Origin: Rattus norvegicus
Taxonomy: Eukaryota > Chordata > Mammalia > Rodentia > Muridae
NCBI RefSeq assembly: GCF_036323735.1
Contig: NC_086028.1
Location: 41,377,501-41,441,500, forward strand
Length of the DNA stretch: 64,000 nt
Direction: 5' to 3'
Under the pieces are notes generated by a model. The model was not told the DNA's origin. It was given only the letters and a program-made list of their open reading frames with translations, and searched no databases. This document shows positions 35,051 to 44,690 of the stretch, piece by piece (the stretch's first letter is position 1; each line of letters begins with the position of its first letter). A program made the position numbers and the translations under genes.

Positions 35051-36000
35051 ATAGGGCATCTGTTGCTTTAAAGTTCAATTAGATTTTTGTTTATTTGTTT
35101 GTTTGTTTTTCTATTCTATTTTTTCCAGAGAGCAAAGCTCAATCAGCACTCCCTTGGAAGTAACCCAGACTTTAGGTAAACCAGCTTTTCCCTCCACCAA
35201 CTTAAACTGGCCAAAGATTGATTTCCACAGATTCTTTGGAGAAGCTAAGAACAGAAACATAGTGTCCTTTCCCCGACTTGACCTGAACCCAAAAGTATGT
35301 TAACTCGTCACAGTCACCATCCTCCCACAAAATAGTCTGTGACATTTCTCAGGGAGGCCTGAGGACTGCCATATCTTGATGTCAGAGAACTTCTGCCTAG
35401 CCATAAGGCAGCTGTACTTGGATTCTTTCCTTTATTCAAGCTATTTAGTTTTTATAACACAATCAACCGTTCCTTGCTTTTCATACACTTGGTGCCAAGC
35501 TACCACTGGCAGGCCGCCATCACTAGAAGTGACGTCAGCCCATGGCTAGGGAATGCAGGTTGCATGTTCATGCCTTCCACCACCAAGTTTGAGTTTTACC
35601 TGTGGTTTCAAAACCTTGTATACCCACCCCTATGCTCCTAGATTCGAATGTCTACCCCCACTTCTTTCTGCTACTTTCATGATTCTGTTCCAAGTCCACA
35701 CAAGCCTCTCCCCTATTTCTCTGCAGTGACTACCCAGGTCAGGTTTTATCACCATTGATGTACAGCTTCCCATTCTGCTTCAGAAGAGGTGATTTCTAGT
35801 CATGTATGTTAAGATGCAATGGCTTTCAGACTAGCATTTTTTTTCCTCTGCTCACTGAGTAAAGTCACAAATTTACTGCTATTCTGCACTATTACAACCT
35901 CAATATAAGTAAAACAAAAATAAAACAAAACATCTACTAAATGGGACTTCATTTGCAGGAAAGAGACAAGCCATGTAAACCACTTACTACTTATCCACCA
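35051..36000. other. Unassigned non-coding sequence with a full CRE motif
   Basis: Apart from a ttgtttgtttg run near 35090 and a consensus cAMP-response element TGACGTCA at 35530-35537, nothing recognised. Confidence 0.4.
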
Positions 36001-36177
36001 TTTTTCTTTCTACCAATCTCTCTATTGCCCAACTACCTAAACTACCTATCTGCTTCTTTACCCATCCACTTAATAATTTATAATCTATCTATCCCTCTGT
36101 TCCTTGTTTACTTATTTATCAGGTCATCTATCTGTGATTTATCTCCTATTTATCTGCCTGACTACTGTCTATATATC

Positions 36178-36226
<49 letters not shown>

Positions 36227-36600
36227 ATATATAATCTACCTACCTACCATCTAATCTATCTAATCTGTATATAGGTATGTATATGTAGGTATGTATGTGT
36301 GTGATCTATTTAACATCTATATACCTATCATGTAATCTATCATCTATCTATCATTTCACTACCTACCAGTAGTGCATCTATGACTTATCTACTTGTCTAT
36401 ACATGTCCATCCATACAACTGTCATTTACCTATGTACCTTGCTTCCTATCAGAACAAATCAGGTGTGTCCAGTGCAGTATGGTCATATACTTACCTATCT
36501 ATTTATCTACCTTCTATATCTCTACACACTCATTCAGTAATCTATATATCTACCCATTCATCCATCTCCTATCTACCTATATGTAGATACTCCTATTTAT
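36001..36600. repeat. Degenerate TATC-rich region with (TATC)11 core
   Basis: The perfect core is 36181-36226. Imperfect ctat/ctac/tatc units extend over roughly 600 bp, giving Tyr/Leu/Ile/Ser-rich chance frames on the plus strand. Confidence 0.9.
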
Positions 36601-37253
36601 TATGCTTAATCTTTATGAGCACACTCCTGCCTGGAGCACATGGTCTCTGTGAATGTGAAGCTGCTGTCCCAGCCCCCACCTACCCCCTGAACAGGCAAAG
36701 CTAGACTCCAGCCATACCCCTGTGGCTTCTTCTCCTGTTCTGCTGTCCTTCACTTACAGAGTGTCTCTCAGATGGACCCTCTGTAAATTACATGCTAAGA
36801 ACCCTTTCTAAGGTTCCAGTTTTTAGGGAGCTCATGCTGAGGTGAACAATTCCTAAAGACACAGAAGTGGCATCTAGAAATCAAGACGGGAGGAAGAGAC
36901 AGCAAAGAGCTTTAAGCTTTAGGGGAGCCACCAGGGAATGTCTAAAATTAACAGAATAAAACACTCACAAAGATGCTGGAAAATTATGAGAGAGTCTCAG
37001 AGAAGTACAGCAGTGATATGATCACCAAGCACTGGGAAGAAAAGGACAAATGAGGTGGATGGTGAAGTAAACAAACACCCGATGCCTTTGCGACAGACTG
37101 AAAACGTTTTTGTCATCATATTATTTAGATGTATGGGGCACATCAGAGAAAAGAAATGTAGAAATGGGAAAGAATTTCAAGTGTGAAACTATAGCTTCAA
37201 CACACATTTTTGTATTATATTAGATCTCTCTTTGCCTTATGGTTCACATGCAG
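36601..37253. other. Unassigned non-coding sequence
   Basis: No recognised repeat or gene. Confidence 0.4.
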
Positions 37254-37364
37254 CACACACGCGCACACACATGCACACATGCACACACGCGCACACACAT
37301 GCACACATGCACACACATGCACACATGCACACACGCGCACACACATGCACACATGCACACACAC
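37254..37364. repeat. CA-rich higher-order repeat of 28 bp, alternating purine-pyrimidine
   Basis: A 28-bp unit beginning cgcgcacacacatgcacaca occurs at 37260-37287, 37288-37315 and 37334-37361, with an 18-bp partial unit between the last two. Almost every step alternates pyrimidine and purine and each unit holds a CGCG core, the pattern expected to favour Z-DNA. Confidence 0.95.
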
Positions 37365-38799
37365 TCAAAGCCAGCAATGCTTTCTTCTAGAATTGATTGC
37401 AAAATATCTCCCAATCGGTCTGTAACAATAGCTAAGATTTTAAAACCGCTAGGTCCTGAATTAAATGCTCTATATAATCTGCCTAAATCCTAGCTGATAC
37501 TACGTAGGCTAGTTTCTATTGTGATCCTTATATTAAAAGCTGAGAAACTGATCCTAAAACAGAGAAAATAATTCCCAGGGTCACTGTTCAAGAAGGAAAG
37601 TCCCCAGACTCCTTCAGCTGCTGGGCAATCCTGACCCGGACAGCTGGGGATGCTCCTCGAAGGCTCTGAGAGGAGACTGCTTTGAGAGAAGACTCTGTTC
37701 TGAAAGCAACATCATTTGAACTCCTGCAGGCTCAGGCCCACTCTGTGTCCACCTACAGTGGTTGTGTTTACTTCTTCATGCATGAAACAAAAGGAATGAG
37801 ATTTGAAACAGCACATTGAAACCTTCCTGGGCTTGAATTCATAACTTAAGAATGAGGGTTTTCCTTTATGAATTGAGAGCCTTGCTGTTTTCCATCAGTC
37901 ACTGAATTCTTGGAGTTTGAGATCTGTTACACTCCTTTGTGAGCTTGCCTACAGACTCCTGAGTGGATGCATGCAAGTCCCAAACAGTGCACTTAAGAAT
38001 TTTATTCATCATTTGTAGATAATGCTGGTATACATGATGCAAAAATGCCTAATTAGTGCCTGTGTGCATATTTAGAAAAAGAAAATGGTATGCCTAATTA
38101 AATCTCACTAAAAGGTTCGTTTTCTGAAGAAAAAGGGAAACTTCAAGGTGTTCTCTCTGTAGTCAAAAAATAAAATAAATCTTACCTTTCATTTCACTTT
38201 AGCTGAGATGTCATAAAAACCATCCAGCTCAACACTCAAAAATTGAAAATGAACGCTGAAGCGTGATAACAGCTAGAAACAGTATGAGAACATTCTGGAA
38301 TCATAGGACTCTCTTACAAACAATTAAAAAATAAAAAGAACACTAACTGCTCTGTGAAGTCCCACAATGAGAATAAATAACTGGTCATGTGAGGAACCCC
38401 TGACTCACTTTATTCTAAGAATCTGACCACTGGTCTCTCTCACCCATGAAATATGGTCCCAAATGTTTCCTGCAGTCAGCATGAGTAGGCCATACCTACC
38501 CCAGGCAGGAGCTCTGCTCTGCACACTTTCTGATCCAGCCCTGCCTCCTAGCCTTTTTCTTACTCCTTCATCTCCTTTTTAGTCCCCTGGCTCAAGCCAT
38601 GCTACTGCCTTTCCCCAGGCCCTGGGCTCTCTTTCTTTGATAACTGTTTTTCTTCAGCTTGGAGAGTCCCTCCTGCATTCTCTCCATGTTAGGGCTTCTT
38701 CTTGAATGCTAATTCCTCCAAAAGACACCTAGTATCCATATCTGATATCTGTTGCCTGTCCCATATAAACTCTAGCTGATTTTCTCCACAAATATTTTC
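37365..38799. other. Unassigned single-copy-looking sequence
   Basis: About 1.4 kb without recognised repeats. Two copies of atgcctaatta at 38045-38055 and 38090-38100 carry the TAATTA homeodomain core. Confidence 0.4.
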
Positions 38800-39015
38800 A
38801 GTTTTTAAAGATGTATTTTTATTATTTTTAATTCTGTGCATGGGTGTTTTGGAATATACATCTGAACACAGAAACCGTTGGAAGCCAAAGGTGTGGAATC
38901 CCCTGGAACTGGAGTTACAGGTAGTTGTGAGATGGCCAACATGGGTGCTAGGAACTAAACTCCCCTGAAAGAACGAGTGCTCTTACTTAACAATGACCAT
39001 CCATCTTGCTAACCT
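38800..39015 (-). mobile_element. B3 SINE
   Basis: Plus strand: ttaaagatgtatttttatta (tail reversed), tggaatcccctggaactgga gttacaggtagttgtgagat, catgggtgctaggaactaaa and a decayed head to cttgctaacc. Confidence 0.8.
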
Positions 39016-39214
39016 GAAACTTCTTGAAAAAATAAAAGCAATGCTTGGGAGAACTCTAAGTAAACGGATCTAAGATCAAATTCCTCAAACCTACAGGAAA
39101 AGGGATACTGCTGTTTGTTGCATATCTATCGTAATCTCAGAAAACCTGTGGCAAGACAGGATCCAGAAAATGGAGGATCCCAGGAAGCTTGGAGAAGAAC
39201 TGGGCTAGAGGATA

Positions 39215-39300
39215 CAGCTGTGAAGAAGAAATATTGTCTCAAACAAGGTAGAAAACAAAGGCTAATACCCAAAGTTGTCCTCTGACTGGCACTGCATGTC
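39215..39300 (+). mobile_element. B4-like SINE tail fragment
   Basis: aaatattgtctcaaacaagg, cccaaagttgtcctctgact is the usual B4 3' part. It leads into the CT array. Confidence 0.4.
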
Positions 39301-39302
39301 TA

Positions 39303-39306
<4 letters not shown>

Positions 39307-39350
<44 letters not shown>
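39307..39350. repeat. (CT)22 microsatellite
   Basis: 44-base uninterrupted CT run. Confidence 0.98.
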
Positions 39351-39353
<3 letters not shown>

Positions 39354-40066
39354 GCACACACAAACGTGCACATGCACTCATGTGTTTTTGTTTGTTCATT
39401 TGAAGTTCAAGTGTGGTTTTTATTCATTTGGCTCCAGGAATATATTACTGGATCAGCATGTGAGGTGACAAATCAGAGTACCAGTTATTTCATCTACTCA
39501 TGCATCCTGAAGCAGGACATGGATATAGCTGGGGAATTGCTGCTGAGAAATGGAATGCTCTCCCCTACACATATCAGTATGACCTCACTAATCCCTGTCC
39601 TACGCATAGTGGACTCACCATTCCAGGGGACTGTAGCTAGGGAAACCAAAACTCACAAGACATGCCATTACTCACTCCAAGAATTTTACTGAGAGGTCTA
39701 TTAAATTCTCCAGTAGAAAACATCAGTCAATTGTGTATTTCTCAAGACTCTTTATGTCCTGAGCCCCAAAGTCTGTTTTCTATATTTCTATTCTCCCTTC
39801 TAATTCTAAAATACTGTTTCTGATCTTTACCCAATCCCAACCAAGATCTTAACTCCCCAAGTGAGATATTCCTGTTTCAGTCAATACCCTGGGTTCTCTC
39901 ATTCCCAGCTACCCAGGCAATCAAGGTGGTTACTTACCACCCATGAGTGGGGATCTTTACTTTTACTTGTTAACAGATCTTTCTGACTATCTTCAGGAAA
40001 GTTGTAAGCAAGCCATATAGTGTAGGCTTTAATGATCCCTCCTTGCTGGAAGTTTCATTTAACACA
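39351..40066. other. Unassigned non-coding sequence
   Basis: A 108-codon plus-strand frame (39366-39692) starts in CA-rich repeat and has no recognised domain. Confidence 0.4.
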
Positions 40067-40074
40067 GAGGTCTT

Positions 40075-40268
40075 CCACCCTCTTAATAGCACAACCCTTT
40101 AATACAGTTCCTCATGTGGCGGTGACCTGCCCCCCATGATAAAATTATTTTTGTTGCTACTTCATAACTATAATTTGAAACCATTATAAATCATAATGTA
40201 AATGTTTGTGTTTCTCAATGGTGTTAGACTACCCACAGGGGTCATGACCCACAGGTTAAGAACAGCTA
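40075..40268 (-). mobile_element. hAT-Charlie non-autonomous DNA transposon (URR1-like)
   Basis: Contains aaccctttaatacagttcct catg, taaaattatttttgttgcta cttcataactataatttg and acaggggtcatgacccacag gttaagaacagc, the URR1/RCHARR family text. The ends resemble the family's cagtggttctcaacc inverted repeats. It is flanked by atttaaca (40067-40074) and atttaaag (40269-40276), a decayed 8-bp hAT target duplication. Strand is by convention only. Confidence 0.85.
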
Positions 40269-40466
40269 ATTTAAAGGTTAAGGGGATTGGAGTCAGTAAC
40301 CTAGAAGAGCCTTCCAGCTTTGACATTCTTTAAGAGCCTTTTGGAAGGCATCCCTTTCCCTCTTGGTGGTTCCTTTCAGAGTTGACAGTGTCTTAAAGAA
40401 AAGGACAGTTGATCTGTGAGGTTGTCAGAAAGTGGGTTGAGGTCAGGTTCTTGAGGTGTTGGGAGT

Positions 40467-41201
40467 TCAATAGCCAAAGTTTTCAAAAGCTGGCGTCCTG
40501 CTCTGCTCTTTCTTGCCCTCATCAGGGGAGAAAAGATGGCCATTGTTTGCTTTTTGTTCTGCCATACAAAAGCTGGACGAGTTGGAGGGAAGAAAGAGGT
40601 TGAATGTCCTTGGCCATGAGCCATACTGAAGGCCTGAATGGAGCTTCTGCCTCAGGGAGCCTCTTCTTATCCCCATGGGGGAGACCTTTACCTCAGCTAC
40701 AGAAGAAAAGAAATAGTTGTCTCTAGTGTTCACTTGGTGGCACAAACAGAGGCTCACAGCCCTGCGGAGGTGAGGACAGACCTGAGCCCACATCTTTTTG
40801 AAGCAGACTAGGATGAATGCTGAGTGGGGGCTTTTGGAAACACAACAGACACAGTGATTTATATTCATGAAGGGCCAAACCCAGAAAAAATTCTGGAGGG
40901 CACACATGGTGGAACTCTTTGATCTTTCAGAGTCCGAACCTGATGAAAAATGACGTAGCAGGCCCTTCCTGTGAGATTCGGAGTCTTGAAAGTTGCATTC
41001 TTCATGAAGGTAATTTGCTTTGAAACCAGGGCTCAGATGTGGAAGGTTGAAAGAAGGGCAGAACAGGTACTGTGTTGTGATGACATAAGCTGCGGGACAT
41101 TTACAATGTTGAACTAGAAAATGTAAGTTTATGCTGCCCGTGCTGTTAGAAACTGGGGTTGAGAACCAAATGCATTTGAGACTGCCTGAGCAGTTATCCA
41201 T
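40467..41201 (-). other. Longest open frame in the window, 244 codons, unassigned
   Basis: The frame opens in a reasonable Kozak context (g at -3, G at +4) and runs 244 codons without a stop in sequence that I cannot assign to a repeat. The predicted product is rich in Ser, Cys and Phe, with no signal peptide, transmembrane helix or domain that I recognise. There is no visible promoter, splice site set or nearby gene. It may be a chance frame in a slightly GC-richer stretch, or an exon of a lineage-specific transcript. I do not call it a gene. Confidence 0.2.
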
Positions 41202-41431
41202 CTCTCTTGATCATCTCCAGATTGGGTTTGAAGAAAGACATGCAGGTTATCCCATGATAATAACATCTAACACAACAACCACGCGCTCCATGCTCCAGCT
41301 TCTCTCACATGTCCCCTGTGATCTTCCCAGGGTGAGATCCCTTTCTTAAATTATTCCTTACTCCAGATCATGGAGAGTCCCAGTCAAACCCTTCTAGCCA
41401 CCTCTTCCCACATTAATCTAAGTGGTTCACT

Positions 41432-41948
41432 GCGACCTGACAATGTCCTCTGTGAAATAGGAGTGTCCACTCTGACCTGGAAGTGTCCACACTGATATGA
41501 CTGTAATGTGACAGTGTCCAGCATAACTTAGGAGTATACAATGTGATCTAGGAGTATTCAATATGATCTGGAAATGACCACTGTGACCTGGAAGTGTCCA
41601 TTGTGATATGAGAGTATCCACTGGAACATGGGAGTGTCTTTTGTGACATGACTGTCTACTTTGAAATCCAAGCATATTCACTGTGACCTAAGAGTGTTCT
41701 CTGTAACCTGGGAGTCTTCACGGTGACCCAGATAGTACCCAATGTGACCTTAAATATTCTTTGGTACCTAAGAGACCTCTCAATTCTAGGAATGCTCATA
41801 ATGACTGGAGCATGTTCACAACGAGATAGGAATGTCCACTGAGACCAGGGTATGCCCTCGGTGACCTGAGAGTGACCACAGTGACCTGGGAGTGCCCCTT
41901 GTAACCAAGGGGTTCCCTTTGTGAACTAAGAGTGGCCACAGTTACCTG
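41432..41948. repeat. Degenerate 20-bp minisatellite, about 26 units
   Basis: Consensus close to gtgacctgggagtgtccact. Clear 20-base steps include the runs starting at gtgacctggaagtgtccatt, gtgatatgagagtatccact, ggaacatgggagtgtctttt, gtgacatgactgtctacttt and, later, gtgacctgagagtgaccaca, gtgacctgggagtgcccctt. A few units gain or lose bases. Minus-strand frames across it (41427-41681, 41796-42047) are by-products. Confidence 0.9.
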
Positions 41949-43590
41949 TCTATGGCAGTGGCTGGAAATGCCCTGATGATGTAGTTGAGAGAGTATAGTA
42001 CAATGCCTCCCAGAGCATCTTACTGCAAAAGACACCCTGCACACCATTCTCCATTTATTTGTGTTTCAAATCTGCATGAAGAATAGTCCTCAAGGTGCCT
42101 AAGTAATTAAAGCCCCAGCGACAGTTGTAGTATTCAGCCTGGGAACTTTTTTTTCAATAATGTGAATTTATTCTATGTTCTCTTTTAATTCTGCAAGTAT
42201 TTTCAGGCCGACAAATATTAATTGTGTGCATTGACGGGGCAATATGTAACAGTTTCGTAGAGGTGTACAACATGTAACAGTTTCACAGAGGTGTACAACA
42301 TGTGCTGCTCAGATCACAGCAGCTGGCACATCTGTGGCCTTGAGTGTTTAGAATTCATTGGGCTGGGATTCATTTGAAATCCTCTCTAGTGGCTGTTTTA
42401 AAATATTCAGAGTTGCCATCCAATATTTGTATTATTCAGATGCATTCCTGCACCCATCATCCGTTTTCTTCTATGCCCTTGCAACACAGAGAGATGAAGG
42501 CATTGGGCTAAACTGACTTGTGCATGCACAATCAGACACCTACAACATGTTCTCATTCAAAGCGGGTGTTAGGCAAAGATGACTCAGCAAATTTGAAGAC
42601 CAGAGTCCAATCTCTAAGGTCCATGTAAGGGTAGAAAGAGAGAATTGGCTCTACAGAGTTGGAATTTCTCGCACATATGTGCATTTCTCAAGCCAGGGGA
42701 TATGCATGAACATCGTGCACACATGCACACATTACTTCAAGTGAATGCTGTGGTTTCTCTCGAGGAAACCGAAATTGTAGTTGTTAGAACCTTGAGTAGG
42801 AGTGGGGTAGTCTACCTTCCTGCCAAATGTTTGCCCACCTTCATCTGTGTACAGGGTATGCTGGCTCCAGTGGAGAGGAGCAGGACTGCATCCAAATCGA
42901 ATTGCCCATTGTAATTACATTTTCGCCCACTCACAAAGTAGCTTACAACATAGCCCACTTTCATCAGTCAACATCCTGAACATCACTGCAAATTGTAACT
43001 AACTGTTAACAATAGGAAAGAAGCATGCAGAGAAAGCCCTGAGAAATTGTCTGTCAGCAATTATGTGAATGAGTTAAGTGGTTGAATCAGAAGGGACATC
43101 GGGGTAGCAGCTCACTCAGGGCCTTGGTTTTCTGATCAGCCTGTTCATGTTCATTTTTGTATAATACTTGACTGTGCACTAAGAATGTATCACAAAGGAT
43201 TTGGAGTCATCACAGTCACATGACTCTGGATGATCCTGCATGAGGGACTTCATGGTCCCAAACATTGTTCTTCCACTTTCTGTTTGGGGCAAGAGAGACT
43301 ACAGTATAATATTTTGTCATTTGGATTCAGAAATTAGAAATAACTTGAGTTCACATTTCAGAGTACCTCTATGACATCTTTCAGACATCTCTATGCTTCA
43401 ATTTCTTCATAAAAGAACAACTATACTAATCCTAAAGAGTTGATGTAGAAACTGCAGTATAATTAATGGATAGTACATAGCCCATTAGCTGGTTGTAGTG
43501 CGTGCATGCTCAGTAAAACCTGTCTAGCAGTAACAGTAGCAGGAAGTTCCTTTGAGCAGCATGCACGATACATCACAGATCAAGGTTAAT
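41949..43590. other. Unassigned non-coding sequence with a 28-bp tandem duplication
   Basis: A duplicated 28-bp unit is at 42244-42299. The text near 42190-42240 (aggccgacaaatattaattg) is faintly MIR/L2-like. Otherwise nothing recognised. Confidence 0.4.
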
Positions 43591-43593
43591 GTA

Positions 43594-43622
43594 AACAAAC
43601 AACAACAACAACAACAACAAAA
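43594..43622. repeat. (CAA)n microsatellite
   Basis: About nine caa units. Confidence 0.95.
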
Positions 43623-44008
43623 CCAATCAGGTTTTCATCTTGGCTCCTCTTAGCTACTTTGCTGTCTTTGTCACATGTTCTCGTTGCCAGGCAAAAGGAG
43701 CTGACTGTGATAACTGATGCTATCACACATGCAAATATCATTAAATGATTCCCTTTGTATGTTTATGTTTATATATGTAACAAAAATAATCAAAGAAAAA
43801 GATGCCATCAATTTGAGAGGATCTGAGTGGAGTGTAAAGAATTGGAAGAAAAAAAGAAGGTGGAGAATTATGTAGTTATAATTCATTAAATGTAAATTAA
43901 TTAGCATGTAAATTAATTAAATAATTAATTTTTAAAAATTAAAAAAAAAACTGATGACCAGGCTGTGAGGAGAAGCTGAGTATTGAGAGCTGCTGACCTC
44001 AAAGTCTT
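43623..44008. other. Unassigned AT-rich sequence
   Basis: Includes a very AT-rich stretch (43865-43950) in which taaattaatta occurs twice. No gene. Confidence 0.4.
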
Positions 44009-44020
44009 TATCTTTTCTTT

Positions 44021-44690
44021 TTTATTGAATATTTTTTATTTATATTTCAAATGTTATCCCCTTTCCAGGTTTCCCATGCATAAACCCCCTATCCCATCCC
44101 CCTCCTTCTTGTATGAGGGTATTCCCCCACCTATCACCCACCCCTTCCCGACTCCCCGCCCTGACATTCCCCTACACTGGGGGTCTTCTCCTCCCATTGG
44201 TGCACAACAAGGGCATCCTCTGCTACATATGCAGCTGGAACCATGGGTCTATCCATGTGTACTCTTCAGGTAGTAGTTTAGCCCCTGGGAGCTCTGGCTG
44301 TTGGTATTGTTGCTCTTATGCGGTTGCAAGTCCCTTCAGCTCCTTCAATCCTTTCTCTAGCTCCTCCACTGGGGTCCCCCATTCTCAGTTCAATGGTTGA
44401 CTGCAAGCATTCGCCTCTGTATTTGTCATGTTCTGGAAGAACCTCTCAGGAGACAGCTCAGCATTTGCTTCTTGGCATCAGCAATATTGCCTGGGTTTGG
44501 TAGCTGTATGTATATGGGCTGGATCCCCAGGTGGGGCAGGCTCTGCTCCAAACCTTGTTTCTATATCTCCTTCCATGAATATTTTTGTTCTGCCTTTTAA
44601 GAAGGACTGAAGCATCTGCACTTTGGTCCTCCTTCTTCTTGAGCTTCATGTGGTCTGTGGATTATATCTTGGGTAATCCAAACTTTTGGG
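44021..44690 (-). other. L1 3' UTR
   Basis: Between the ORF2 stop (reverse of tta at 44691) and the tail. The plus strand shows C-rich text at 44084-44170, that is, the G-rich polypurine tract of the L1 3' UTR on the minus strand, then ttgaatattttttatttata at the tail. Confidence 0.85.

Noticed and set aside
37210..37493. His/Thr-rich plus-strand frames
   Set aside because: They translate the CA-rich higher-order repeat.
41432..41948. CRISPR-like array
   Set aside because: The 20-bp units are contiguous with no unique spacers, and the genome is mammalian; this is a minisatellite.
41427..42047. Two minus-strand frames of 83-84 codons
   Set aside because: They are by-products of the 20-bp minisatellite.
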